Shown piece after piece: positions 25,138-33,642 of a stretch of 64,000 nucleotides of DNA. Source of the DNA: JAJXWB01 sp046349085 (lineage in GTDB: Bacteria > Pseudomonadota > Alphaproteobacteria > Rhizobiales > Beijerinckiaceae). The stretch spans positions 441,649 through 505,648 of the forward strand of contig JAXMDA010000002.1 of the NCBI GenBank assembly GCA_046349085.1, read 5' to 3'. The notes under the pieces are model-generated. The model was not told where the DNA came from. It did not search any database and was given only the letters and a program-made list of their open reading frames with translations. Both the position numbers and the translations under genes were made by a program. How positions within the stretch are numbered: position 1 is the stretch's first letter; each line of letters begins with the position of its first letter.

Positions 25138-26931
25138 GTGTCTGACCCCAATCTTCGCCTCTTCCTCGACGTCGAACGTTCGGCGCTCGGGCGTCCCTGG
25201 CGCCCGCGCCTCGATATAGCCGGCGAGCAGCGCGCGCTGGCCATCGTTCAGCGCCACGGCGTGACGGACATTTTGGCGCGCGTGCTCGCGGGCAGGGGCG
25301 TGGGCATCGACGAGGCGCCGGCCTATCTCGATCCGACCCTGCGCGCGCTCATGCCCGATCCCTCTGTCCTGCAGGACATGGACGCCGCCGTCGAACGTCT
25401 CGCGCGCGCCGTCACGAACCGCGAGACCGTGGCGATTTTCGGCGATTACGATGTCGACGGCGCCTGTTCGGCCGCGTTGCTGGCGAGCTTCCTCGACGCC
25501 TGCGGCGTTCCCCGTCTCGTACGCATTCCCGACCGCATTTTCGAGGGCTATGGCCCGAATGCCGAAGCCGTCAAGGAATTGCGCGCGGCCGGCGCGAACC
25601 TGCTCGTCACCGTCGATTGCGGCGTGACCTCGCACGAAGTCATCGCCGGCGCCCGCGCGCTCGGGCTCGACGTCATCGTCCTCGACCATCATCAGGCGCC
25701 CGAACGCCTGCCGGACGCGCTCGTCGTCAATCCCAACCGGCAGGACGATTTGTCGGGCCTCGGCGCGCTGTGCGCGGCGGGCGTCGTCTTCATGACTCTG
25801 GTCGGCCTCAACCGCGCTCTGCGCGGCATGGGCTTCTGGACCGCGACGCGCCCCGCGCCGGACCTCCTCCAGAGCCTCGATCTCGTCGCGCTGGCGACCG
25901 TGGCCGACGTCGCCCCGCTCACCGGCCTCAACCGCGCCCTCGTGGTCAAGGGCCTCGCCGTTCTGCGCGCGCGCGGCCGGCGCGGGCTCGCGGCGCTGAT
26001 GGACGTCGCGCGCCTCGTCGGCCCGCCGCAAGCCTGGCATCTCGGCTTCCTGCTCGGCCCGCGCATCAACGCGGGCGGGCGCATCGGCGACGCCGCGCTC
26101 GGCGCAAGGCTTCTCCTGACCGAGGACCCGACCGAAGCCGAACGCATCGCCGCCGAACTCGACCGGCTCAACGTCGAGCGCCGCGCCATCGAACTGGCGA
26201 CCGTCGAAGCCGCTCAGGCGGAGGCCGATCTCGCGCTCGGGCGGAGCGGGGAGAGCGCCGCCATCGTCGTGGCGGGAGAGGAGTGGAGTCCCGGCATCGT
26301 CGGCCTCGTCGCGTCGCGCCTGAAGGAACGATTTCAGCGCCCGGCCTTCGCCATCGCGCTTGGCGGCAAGACCGGCGTGGGCTCCGGCCGCTCCATCGCC
26401 GGCGTCGATCTGGGATCGGCCGTTCGCGCGGCGGTGGACGCCGGCATTCTCATCAAGGGGGGCGGCCACGCCATGGCCGCGGGCGTCACCATCCAGCGCG
26501 AGCGGCTCGGCGAATTCCGCGCCTTTCTCGAACAGAAGCTCGCGAGCCGGGTCGCGGCGGCGCGCGAGCGCGACGCGCTCCTCGTCGATTCGGCCGTCAC
26601 CGCCGCCGGCGCCACGCGCGATCTCGTGCACGCGGTCGCAACGGCCGGGCCTTTCGGCGCGGGCGCGCCGGAGCCGGTCTTCGTGCTGCCGCGCCACCGC
26701 ATCCTCAATGTCATGCCGGTCGGCGAGGACCATCTGCGCGTCCAGGCGCAGGCGGCCGACGGCGCGCGTCTCGACGCCATGGCCTTTCGCGCCGGCGCCT
26801 CGGGCCTCGCCGACGCGCTGCCGGCGCTGCAGGGCGGCCCGGCGCACCTCGCCGTCACCCTGTCCCTCGACCATTACGGCGGCCGCGAGCGCGTGCAGGC
26901 CCGCGTTCTCGACGCGGCGCGCGCCGAGTGA
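25138..26931 (+). CDS. recJ: single-stranded-DNA-specific exonuclease RecJ
   Basis: A 597-residue DHH-superfamily nuclease that degrades ssDNA 5'-3' in RecF-pathway recombination and mismatch repair. Motifs in order: FGDYDVDGACSAALL (I), LVTVDCGVTSHE (II), VLDHHQAPE (III, DHH), GPRINAGGRIGDA (IV), GIVGLVASRLKERF and the DHHA1 motif GGGHAMAAGVT, then the C-terminal OB-like domain. The start is the GTG at 25138, after AGGA. A tRNA-Glu gene follows 82 bp downstream. Confidence 0.97.
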   Translation: MSDPNLRLFLDVERSALGRPWRPRLDIAGEQRALAIVQRHGVTDILARVLAGRGVGIDEAPAYLDPTLRALMPDPSVLQDMDAAVERLARAVTNRETVAIFGDYDVDGACSAALLASFLDACGVPRLVRIPDRIFEGYGPNAEAVKELRAAGANLLVTVDCGVTSHEVIAGARALGLDVIVLDHHQAPERLPDALVVNPNRQDDLSGLGALCAAGVVFMTLVGLNRALRGMGFWTATRPAPDLLQSLDLVALATVADVAPLTGLNRALVVKGLAVLRARGRRGLAALMDVARLVGPPQAWHLGFLLGPRINAGGRIGDAALGARLLLTEDPTEAERIAAELDRLNVERRAIELATVEAAQAEADLALGRSGESAAIVVAGEEWSPGIVGLVASRLKERFQRPAFAIALGGKTGVGSGRSIAGVDLGSAVRAAVDAGILIKGGGHAMAAGVTIQRERLGEFRAFLEQKLASRVAAARERDALLVDSAVTAAGATRDLVHAVATAGPFGAGAPEPVFVLPRHRILNVMPVGEDHLRVQAQAADGARLDAMAFRAGASGLADALPALQGGPAHLAVTLSLDHYGGRERVQARVLDAARAE

Positions 26932-26961
26932 CCACAAGCGCGAATTTTGCCCCAACGCACA

Positions 26962-26990
26962 TTGCAAGCCGCGCCGTCGCGCCGTATAAG
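26962..26990 (+). promoter_or_regulatory. promoter of tRNA-Glu
   Basis: TTGCAA (26962-26967) and TATAAG (26985-26990) are 17 bases apart, 23 bp before the tRNA 5' end. The -10 equals that of the rplM promoter in this window. Confidence 0.65.
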
Positions 26991-27013
26991 CGCGCCGTTC
27001 GCTTCGCGAGCCC

Positions 27014-27089
27014 GCGCCCATCGTCTAGCGGTCTAGGACGTCGCCCTTTCACGGCGAAAACAGGGGTTCGAGTCCCCTTGGGCGCGCCA
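27014..27089 (+). tRNA. tRNA-Glu (anticodon TTC)
   Basis: A complete 76-nt cloverleaf: acceptor GCGCCCA/TGGGCGC, D-arm TCTAGCGGTCTAGGA, anticodon stem TCGCC/GGCGA with loop CTTTCAC giving anticodon TTC, T-arm AGGGG-TTCGAGT-CCCCT, discriminator G and an encoded CCA at 27087-27089. Confidence 0.97.
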
Positions 27090-27136
27090 AAGGCAAATCC
27101 TTCCAAACGGTCGATGCATATCTTCAAACGCGCCCA

Positions 27137-28336
27137 ATGCGCGCGCTCCAATCTCTGCCGATGAAAGCCGCGCCCTTGCGCCGGCCCGGCGCCGCGCTTC
27201 GCCGTCTCCTCGCCAGCGAGGCGGGCGGCGGCGTCGTGCTCATGGCGAGCGCGGCGGCTGCGCTCATCGTCGCCAATTCCGCGCTCGGCCCGGCCTATTT
27301 CCGCGCGCTCGACGCGTATGTCGGGCCGCTCAGCCTGCTGCACTGGATCAACGACGCGCTGATGGCGCTGTTCTTTCTGCTGGTCGGACTCGAGATCAAG
27401 CGCGAAATGATCGGCGGGGAGCTCGCATCCTGGCGCCGGCGCGCGCTGCCGGGCCTCGCCGCCGCGGGGGGCATGATCGCGCCGGCGCTCGTCTATCTCG
27501 CATTCGCAGGAAAAAGCGCGCTTTTCGCGCGCGGCTGGGCGATTCCGGCGGCCACCGACATCGCCTTCGCGCTTGGCGTGCTCGCGCTGATCGGTTCCCG
27601 GGCGCCGGCGTCGCTGAAAATTTTTCTCGCCGCGCTCGCCATCATGGACGATCTCGGCGCGGTCGTGATCATCGCCTTGTTCTATTCATCGGGCCTTTCG
27701 CTGCCGATGCTCGGCGGCGCGGCTGCGTGCCTCGTCGCGCTGTTCGCGCTCAACCGGCTGAAGGTCGTGTCGCTCTGGCCCTATCTCGCGCTGGGACTGC
27801 CGCTCTGGGTTTTCGTCCATGCGAGCGGCGTGCATGCGACGATCGCCGGCGTACTGCTCGCCGCCTTCATTCCGCTCGAACTGCCCAACGAGGCGGGCGA
27901 CGAGCGCTCCCCGCTGCACCGACTCGAACATGCGCTGGCGCCCTGGGTCGGCTTTCTCGTCACGCCGATCTTCGGCTTCGCCAACGCCGGGGTTTCCTTC
28001 GAGGGCGCCTCGCTGGCGAGCCTCGCCCATCCGGTGACAACAGGCGTCGCGGCCGGCCTGTTCCTTGGCAAGCAGATCGGCGTCTTCCTCGCCGCCCGCC
28101 TGGCCGTCGCCTCCGGCCTCGCCAGCCGTCCGCACGGCGCGAGCTGGATGCAGCTCTACGGCGTCTCGCTGATATGCGGCATCGGCTTCACCATGAGCCT
28201 GTTCATCGGCATCCTCGCCTTCCCGGCGGAGGCGGGCCTGCTCGACGAGACCAAGATCGGCGTGTTCATCGGCTCGCTGGCCTCGGCGCTGCTCGGGGCG
28301 GGGGTGTTGATGATGGGGAACCGCGCGCGCGGCTGA
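27137..28336 (+). CDS. nhaA: Na+/H+ antiporter NhaA
   Basis: A 399-residue NhaA with 12 membrane segments. ATDIAFALG holds D141 and IMDDLGAVVII holds D171-D172, equivalent to D133, D163 and D164 of Escherichia coli NhaA, the sodium/proton site. NDALMALFFLLVGLEIKRE is the conserved early segment. It exports Na+ against H+ for pH and salt homeostasis. No clear ribosome site precedes the ATG at 27137 or the internal one at 27161, so the exact start is open. Confidence 0.96.
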   Translation: MRALQSLPMKAAPLRRPGAALRRLLASEAGGGVVLMASAAAALIVANSALGPAYFRALDAYVGPLSLLHWINDALMALFFLLVGLEIKREMIGGELASWRRRALPGLAAAGGMIAPALVYLAFAGKSALFARGWAIPAATDIAFALGVLALIGSRAPASLKIFLAALAIMDDLGAVVIIALFYSSGLSLPMLGGAAACLVALFALNRLKVVSLWPYLALGLPLWVFVHASGVHATIAGVLLAAFIPLELPNEAGDERSPLHRLEHALAPWVGFLVTPIFGFANAGVSFEGASLASLAHPVTTGVAAGLFLGKQIGVFLAARLAVASGLASRPHGASWMQLYGVSLICGIGFTMSLFIGILAFPAEAGLLDETKIGVFIGSLASALLGAGVLMMGNRARG

Positions 28337-28402
28337 GCCGTCATCGCGCGGAGCCGAAGGCGACGTGGCGATCCATCCCCGCATCACGACCGGGACCCGG
28401 GG

Positions 28403-28469
28403 TTGGATTGCTTCGCGGAGCCTGTCATCGGGCGCGCTCCGCGCGACCCGTTGGCTCGCAACGGCGGCG
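28403..28469 (+). repeat. dispersed repeat element
   Basis: About 67 bp between nhaA and rimO are shared with inverted sequence at 51285-51362. The common core runs from TTCGCGGAGCCTGTCATCGG to GTTGGCTCGC, with an internal GC-rich palindrome. It has no coding potential of its own. The remaining ~65 bp between nhaA and the repeat show no terminator. Confidence 0.7.
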
Positions 28470-28473
28470 GCGT

Positions 28474-29796
28474 CTACGCCGCGCGCCCCTTGAGATCGTA
28501 GGCGTCCGCGGCCTCGACCCGCACGTCGACGATGTCGCCGGGCCTGAGCCGGCGCGACGAGGCGATGTGGATCGCGCCGTCGATGCCGGGCGCGTCCGCC
28601 GTCGTGCGCCCCTTGGCGACGCTGCCGCCGACCTCGTCGACGATCGCCTTCACGCGCCTGCCGATTTTTTCGCGCGATATCTTCGCGGATACTTTCTGTT
28701 GCGCCTCCATGAGGCGATTCCAGCGCGCCTTCTTGGTATCCGCCGCCACCGGCTCGAGTCCGAGATTATTGGCCGGCGCCCCGGAAACCGCCTCGTATTC
28801 GAACGCGCCGACCCGATCGATCTTCGCCTCGACGAGAAAGTCGAGAAGCTGGCGGAAATCGTCTTCGGTCTCGCCGGGAAAGCCGACGATGAAGGTCGAG
28901 CGGATGGCGAGGTCCGGCACGGCGCGCCGCCAGGCGCGGATACGCTCGAGCATGGTTTCGTGGTCGCCGGGGCGCTTCATCGCGCGCAGCACGCGTGGGC
29001 TCGCGTGCTGGAAGGGAATGTCGAGATAGGGAAGAATCTTGCCGTCCGCCATCAATTCCAGCACGTCGTCGACATGCGGATAGGGATAGACGTAGTGAAG
29101 CCGCGTCCAGACGCCGAGCGACCCCAGTTCACGCGCGAGATCGATGAATTTCGCGCGCACCTCGCGCTCGCCGAAGGCTGAGGGCGCATAGCGCAGATCG
29201 ACGCCATAGGCGCCCGTGTCCTGCGAAATCACGAGCAATTCCTTGACGCCCGCGCGCACGAGCTTCTCGGCCTCGCGCAGCACCTCGCCGGCGGGCCGCG
29301 AGACGAGGCGGCCGCGCAGCTTCGGGATGATGCAGAAGCTGCACGTATTGTTGCAGCCTTCCGAAATCTTCAGATAGGCGTAGTGGCGCGGCGTCAGCTT
29401 GACGCCCTGTTCCGGCACCAGATCGAGGAAGGGATCGTGCGGCGCGGGAATCGCGCGATGCACCGCCTCCATCACGCTCTCGTAGGCCTGCGGGCCCGAT
29501 ATCGCCAGCACGCCGGGGTATTTCTGCGTGATCTCCTCCGGCTCGGCGCCCATGCAGCCGGTCACGATCACCTTGCCGTTTTCCTCGAGCCCCGCGCGAA
29601 TCGCTGCAAGCGATTCGGCCTTGGCGCTGTCGAGGAAGCCGCAGGTGTTGACGATGACGGCGTCCGCGCCGGCATGGGTCTTGGCGAGTTCGTAGCCCTC
29701 GGCGCGCAGCCGCGTGACGATTCGCTCCGAATCGACCAGCGCCTTGGGGCAGCCGAGCGACACGAAGGAAATGCGGGGAGCGGGACGTTCGTTCAT
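28474..29796 (-). CDS. rimO: ribosomal protein S12 methylthiotransferase RimO
   Basis: A 440-residue radical-SAM enzyme that adds a methylthio group to Asp88-equivalent of ribosomal protein S12. The UPF0004 domain has conserved cysteines in FVSLGCPKALVDSE, VNTCGFLDSAK and VTGCMGAE, binding an auxiliary cluster. The radical-SAM motif is CNNTCSFC (about 147-154). A TRAM domain closes the protein. It is RimO rather than MiaB by the LGCPKALVDSE motif and the HYVYPYPHVDD segment. The frame has GTG-ATG at its start; the ATG at 29796 is used. No ribosome site stands out. Confidence 0.96.
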   Translation of the reverse strand: MNERPAPRISFVSLGCPKALVDSERIVTRLRAEGYELAKTHAGADAVIVNTCGFLDSAKAESLAAIRAGLEENGKVIVTGCMGAEPEEITQKYPGVLAISGPQAYESVMEAVHRAIPAPHDPFLDLVPEQGVKLTPRHYAYLKISEGCNNTCSFCIIPKLRGRLVSRPAGEVLREAEKLVRAGVKELLVISQDTGAYGVDLRYAPSAFGEREVRAKFIDLARELGSLGVWTRLHYVYPYPHVDDVLELMADGKILPYLDIPFQHASPRVLRAMKRPGDHETMLERIRAWRRAVPDLAIRSTFIVGFPGETEDDFRQLLDFLVEAKIDRVGAFEYEAVSGAPANNLGLEPVAADTKKARWNRLMEAQQKVSAKISREKIGRRVKAIVDEVGGSVAKGRTTADAPGIDGAIHIASSRRLRPGDIVDVRVEAADAYDLKGRAA

Positions 29797-29861
29797 CACG
29801 GCCAGATAGAGAAGGGCGGCGCCAAGGGCAAGGAAAAGAGCGCGCTCGCCGCCTCAGAAAC

Positions 29862-29890
29862 GAAAAAGCCCGGCCACGAGGGCCGGGCTT
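29862..29890 (-). terminator. terminator of the first outer membrane barrel gene
   Basis: AAGCCCGGCC (29866-29875) pairs with GGCCGGGCTT (29881-29890). Read on the minus strand the stem is followed by a T-run (A-run 29863-29867 here). It lies 34 bp past the barrel gene stop. Confidence 0.85.
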
Positions 29891-29923
29891 CGTTTCCGCC
29901 GGAGCGGAAGGATCTTTGTCAGA

Positions 29924-30820
29924 TCAGTACTTGGCGACCACCGGGCCGGCCACGCCGCCGAAGCGGTAGTTCAGACCAGCGCGCAGCACGTTGAAGTTGT
30001 GGCGATAGGTCTGGGTCGTGGTGTAGATCGGGAACGGCGCCGGGCCGGCGAGCTGAATGCTGTTCACGCCAGCAAGCGTGGTCTTGCCGAGGTCGACGTA
30101 GAGCCACTCGCCCTTGAGCGACCAGTTCGGCGTGATCGCCCATTCGGCGCCCGCGCCGGCCGTCCAGCCGATACGGGTCGAGCTGCCCCACGCGGCGCCC
30201 GCGAGGATCGCGGGAACGGTCGGATACAGGTCGTTGATCGTGTAGGCCGTCTTGGCGTTGCCGTAGGCGAGACCGCCGGTGGCGTAGACCATGAAGGTCG
30301 GGGCGAACGGGGTGATGCCGATGCGGCCGCGCAGCGTGCCGAACCAGTCGGTCTTCTGGGCGGTCAGGATCGAGGGATTGTGGGTCACGATGCCGTTGAC
30401 GCCGACCGGAACGAAGGTGGCGACGGTGCCGGCGCCCTTGATCGAGGCGAACTGGATGTCGGTCTCGAGACCGGCGACGAACCACGGCGTGAACTGCATG
30501 TTATAGCCAGCCGTCAGGCCGCCGGTGAAGCCGATCGGCGAGCTGGTGCCGCTGTTCCACGCAGCCGTCGGGCCGGGGACGCCGGTGCCGATGGGCGCGC
30601 CGGCGCTGTCGAAGCCGGTGAAGTTCTGCGCGCCGGCCTGCGGGCCAGCCGCGTTCCAGCCGAGACCCGCGTTGAGGCCGATGTAGAAGCCGGTCCAGGT
30701 GAAGACCGGGGCGGGGGCCAGAACCGGGGCGACCTTGCGCGAGGGCAGGTCGGCAGCGAAGGCCGAGCCGGCGATGGTGGAAGCAGCGAGCGCCGCGGCG
30801 AAAATCTTGGTGAGCTTCAT
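29924..30820 (-). CDS. outer membrane beta-barrel protein, Omp25/31 family (paralogue 1)
   Basis: A 298-residue protein. The signal peptide is MKLTKIFAAALAASTIAGSAFA, then ADLPSRKVAP and FTWTGFYIGLNAGLGW, the hallmark start of the rhizobial Omp25/31 barrel family. Repeated aromatic strands follow (WGTLRGRIG, GGLAYGN, GWTAGAGAEWAI, WSLKGEWLYVDLG), ending FGGVAGPVVAKY. It should be an eight-stranded outer membrane barrel. The ribosome site is AGGGGGA. It is downstream of paralogue 2 but separated by its own terminator and 319 bp, so it is probably transcribed independently. Confidence 0.88.
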   Translation of the reverse strand: MKLTKIFAAALAASTIAGSAFAADLPSRKVAPVLAPAPVFTWTGFYIGLNAGLGWNAAGPQAGAQNFTGFDSAGAPIGTGVPGPTAAWNSGTSSPIGFTGGLTAGYNMQFTPWFVAGLETDIQFASIKGAGTVATFVPVGVNGIVTHNPSILTAQKTDWFGTLRGRIGITPFAPTFMVYATGGLAYGNAKTAYTINDLYPTVPAILAGAAWGSSTRIGWTAGAGAEWAITPNWSLKGEWLYVDLGKTTLAGVNSIQLAGPAPFPIYTTTQTYRHNFNVLRAGLNYRFGGVAGPVVAKY

Positions 30821-31080
30821 ATTGTCCCCCTGGGTAGGAAGCGGTGGGTCGTTTTACTCGGCACGCTCCGCTCACGTGTGCGAAGCGGATAATTCAGGCG
30901 CGCCTAAATCGGCGAGCGCTGAAAAGACCGTAGAGAAGCTTTCGGCGCAAGGAAACATGAGAAAGCCCGAATTGGGCTGAATCGGGCCTTGTTTCCGACT
31001 CGTGTGACCTGGGAGCCACAATGGCGCTGCGCATTCTCGATGCGAATGAACGGCAGTCACTGGCGAAGATGTTGGTTTTA
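30821..31080. other. intergenic region upstream of barrel paralogue 1
   Basis: About 260 bp without a gene. It should hold the promoter and leader of paralogue 1 (read leftwards). An imperfect inverted pair around CCCGAATTGGGCTGAATCGGG (about 30964-30984) could form a leader hairpin. No convincing -35/-10 pair could be assigned. Confidence 0.4.
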
Positions 31081-31110
31081 AAAGAAAAACCCGGCCTTGC
31101 GGCCGGGTTT
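31081..31110 (-). terminator. terminator of the second outer membrane barrel gene
   Basis: AACCCGGCC (31088-31096) pairs with GGCCGGGTT (31101-31109); a T-run follows on the minus strand (A-run 31085-31089). The stem shares its CCCGGCC/GGCCGGG core with the terminators of both neighbouring barrel genes. Confidence 0.85.
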
Positions 31111-31139
31111 CCCGAGACAGATGCGATTATGTCGTTCGA

Positions 31140-32024
31140 TCAGTACTTGGCGACCACCGGAGCGGCGCCCCAGCCGAACTTGTAGTTCACGCCGGCCCGC
31201 AGCGTATGGAACGACGTGCGGAACGTGTGGGTCGAAGCCGTCATGATGACGGTTTCGGCAGCGCCGGCGACCGGCAGGTTGTTCCAGGCCGAAGCCGCAT
31301 TGATCGTGCTGCGGCCGAGGTCGACGTAGCCGTATTCGGCCTTGAGCGACCAGTTCGGCGTGAAGGCCCATTCCGCGCCCGCGCCGAGCGTCCAGCCAAC
31401 GCGCGTCTGGCTGAAGTTGGTGATGCCGCCGGCGAGCAGGCCCGGGTGGCCCTGGTGGTTGATGTCGAAATAAGACAGCGAGCTCTTCACGCCGCCATAG
31501 GCGAGACCGCCGGTGGCGTACAGCAGCCACGACGGCGTGACGAGGAAGCCCAGACGGCCGCGCAGGGTGCCGTACCAGTCAACGCGCTGGCTGGCGGCCA
31601 CAGAACCGAAGGCCGCGCCGCCGGTGATGTCCGGAATCAGAGCCGCCTGCGAGTTGCTCCGGAGCCACGCGCCCTGGATGTCGGTCTCGATGCCGGCCAC
31701 GAAGCTCGGCGACATCTGGTAGTTGAAGCCGGCCTGACCGCCGAACACGCCGCCGTTCGGCGCAGTGCCGAGCGCCCAGGCAGGGCCGCCGACGACGGTG
31801 CCGTGGAAATCGTCGGTCGTCAGCAGACGGCCGCCGTTCCCGGCGCCATTGCCCGCAAAGGCGTAGCCGCCGTTGAGGCCGATGTAGAAGCCGGTCCAGG
31901 TGAAGACAGGCGCAGGCGCAACATAGGCGGGCGCAACCTTGCGCGAGGGCAGGTCAGCCGCGATGGCCGAACCCGCGATGGTGGAAGCGGCGAGCGCTGC
32001 CCCGAAAATCTTGATCAGTTTCAT
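31140..32024 (-). CDS. outer membrane beta-barrel protein, Omp25/31 family (paralogue 2)
   Basis: A 294-residue paralogue of its neighbours: signal peptide MKLIKIFGAALAASTIAGSAIA, ADLPSRKVAP, FTWTGFYIGLNGGYAF, and the same late strands (GWTLGAGAEWAF, WSLKAEYGYVDLGR), ending FGWGAAPVVAKY. The signal peptide is almost identical to paralogue 1, indicating recent duplication, while the surface loops differ. The start at 32024 is chosen because GGGGGA precedes it; the frame runs open to 32183. Confidence 0.88.
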   Translation of the reverse strand: MKLIKIFGAALAASTIAGSAIAADLPSRKVAPAYVAPAPVFTWTGFYIGLNGGYAFAGNGAGNGGRLLTTDDFHGTVVGGPAWALGTAPNGGVFGGQAGFNYQMSPSFVAGIETDIQGAWLRSNSQAALIPDITGGAAFGSVAASQRVDWYGTLRGRLGFLVTPSWLLYATGGLAYGGVKSSLSYFDINHQGHPGLLAGGITNFSQTRVGWTLGAGAEWAFTPNWSLKAEYGYVDLGRSTINAASAWNNLPVAGAAETVIMTASTHTFRTSFHTLRAGVNYKFGWGAAPVVAKY

Positions 32025-32274
32025 GACGGTCCCCCGATACTCAGAGCATTTTTGCTCGGCGCCCAACTTTTTTCGGGCGGCTGAATTGACGCTAGGCGAG
32101 GGATGCCGTCGCGTGAATACCAAAAATCGCACAAAAGCCTTAATGGCCGCGTGTTTTCGGGCGGCGTGGCGCCAGCGCAACAATATTCGAGGCCCTTCAA
32201 CTGAAGCGGAACACGTTCCGGCTAGCCGTTTGCTTGCAAACGATCATCTCCCGAATCTCGCTTTGTCTCCGCGG
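32025..32274. other. intergenic region upstream of barrel paralogue 2
   Basis: About 250 bp without a gene, locally AT-richer than average (for example the region around 32110-32140), expected to carry the promoter of paralogue 2. No clear -35/-10 pair or operator was recognised. Confidence 0.35.
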
Positions 32275-32303
32275 AAAAGAAAACCCGGCCACATGGCCGG
32301 GTT
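32275..32303 (-). terminator. terminator of the third outer membrane barrel gene
   Basis: AACCCGGCC (32282-32290) pairs with GGCCGGGTT (32295-32303) around ACAT, with a T-rich tail on the minus strand. It lies 25 bp beyond the stop of paralogue 3. Confidence 0.85.
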
Positions 32304-32327
32304 CAAGTTCGGCGAAAACTTCGCCCT

Positions 32328-33062
32328 TTAGAATCGGTAGTTTACGCCCGCGCGCACAATATGGTCGCGGTTGCGCGCCTGCAGCGTCACGGGCGCGCCC
32401 GTGAACAGGTCGACGTAATTGGCGGAGGTCCGGCCGAGATCGACATACAGATATTCCGCCTTTACTGACCAGTTGCGCGTGAGCGCATATTCCGCGCCCG
32501 CGCCTGCGGTCCATCCGAGCTTCGCGCCGCTGTTGTTGTCGAAGCGCGTCAGCGCCAGCGGGCCTGCGGGCCCGACGCCGAAGGCGCTGCCGGGGAACTT
32601 GACGTTGCCGTAGGCAAGACCGCCGGTCCCGTAGATCAGCAGGCGGTCGATGGCGTAGCCGACCCGCCCGCGCACGGTGCCGAAGTATCCGGAGCCGGCG
32701 CTCAGGTTGTTGTTGAAGAGCCCGCCATTCGAATTGTTCGAGGCGCCGCGATAGTTGATGTCGGTCTCAAGGCCGAGAACGAGCGGTCCGGTTTGCCAAT
32801 TGTAGCCGATCTGGCCGCCGCCGGTGAAGGCGACCCCGCTCTGGCCGGAGCTGTTTCCGAACGGCTGCCAGTCGTAGCGCGAATTGCCGATGGCCGCGCC
32901 GGCGTTGAGGCCGATGTAGAAGCCCGTCCAGGTAAAGACGGGCGGGGCGACATATTCGACGACCGGCGGCGCCTTGCGGCTCGGCAGGTCGGCGGCCGCC
33001 GCGGTTCCCGCGCCGAGCGCAAGGATGGAAACGCCCAGCACCGGGCGGAGGAATCTCGACAT
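32328..33062 (-). CDS. outer membrane beta-barrel protein, Omp25/31 family (paralogue 3)
   Basis: A 244-residue family member, more divergent than the other two: signal peptide MSRFLRPVLGVSILALGAGTAAA, ADLPSRKAPP, FTWTGFYIGLNAGAAIG, then barrel strands with many Asn/Ser/Gly loops (GASNNSNGGLFNNN) and a terminal VRAGVNYRF with C-terminal phenylalanine. GGAG precedes the ATG at 33062, though the frame runs to 33182. Three tandem copies suggest alternative envelope barrels expressed under different conditions. Confidence 0.87.
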   Translation of the reverse strand: MSRFLRPVLGVSILALGAGTAAAADLPSRKAPPVVEYVAPPVFTWTGFYIGLNAGAAIGNSRYDWQPFGNSSGQSGVAFTGGGQIGYNWQTGPLVLGLETDINYRGASNNSNGGLFNNNLSAGSGYFGTVRGRVGYAIDRLLIYGTGGLAYGNVKFPGSAFGVGPAGPLALTRFDNNSGAKLGWTAGAGAEYALTRNWSVKAEYLYVDLGRTSANYVDLFTGAPVTLQARNRDHIVRAGVNYRF

Positions 33063-33329
33063 GAACAGTCTCCTTCTGTCGTCAAAGCCCCGATAGGCGG
33101 ACTCTCGATGCGGAAATCGGCTGAAGCGGGGAAAAAAGACGGCGGTCGCCAACAAGCCCCGCGGTGTTGCAAAATCGCCCACGCGCTGGTTTCAGGCCGC
33201 TTGCCCCAACCGCGCCGTCGGAGCCGGCGCCTTTGCGCCGCACGGCGGGCGCCTCTATGAACAGGAGCGCCGCTTTTGCGCGGCCGTTCGCGCTGCGCTA
33301 GTTTCGGCGCACGACAGGGAGCGAAAGAG

Positions 33330-33620
33330 ATGAAAACCGCGCGCGTCTTTCTGGCTGCGATCGGCATTGCAATCGGGCTTTCCGGGGCGCGCGCCGCGGA
33401 CTACGCGGGCGAGATCGTCGTCGTTCGCCCGTCGCAGGTCTGGCAGGGCCATTTCACCGGCGGCCGGAATCTCGCGCCCGGCGTTCAGCCCACGGCGCTC
33501 GACTGGGCGGATGTGACGGCCCGATTCGCGTCCTTGCCGGACTGCGCGCGCTGGATGCGCGACCTGAAAAGGCAATATTCGACCTACGAAGGCTGGAAGG
33601 GCTGCCTGCGGATCCGTTGA
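33330..33620 (+). CDS. small exported protein
   Basis: A 96-residue protein with a signal peptide (MKTARVFLAAIGIAIGLSGARA, cleavage before ADY). The mature ~74 residues contain two cysteines (DCARW, KGCLRIR), probably disulfide-bonded, and VVVRPSQVWQGHFTGGRNLAPG. No family is recognised. GGGAGCGAAAGAG lies before the ATG. It ends 22 bp before the COQ10-like gene, so co-transcription is possible. Confidence 0.65.
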   Translation: MKTARVFLAAIGIAIGLSGARAADYAGEIVVVRPSQVWQGHFTGGRNLAPGVQPTALDWADVTARFASLPDCARWMRDLKRQYSTYEGWKGCLRIR

Positions 33621-33642
33621 GACCGCGCTTCAGCAGGCCGTA

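Noticed and set aside
25087..27021. Long minus-strand open frame (644 codons) opposite recJ
   Set aside because: It is the antisense of a clear recJ gene in GC-rich DNA, has low-complexity Arg/Gly/Ala/Asp-rich composition and shows no motif or ribosome site.
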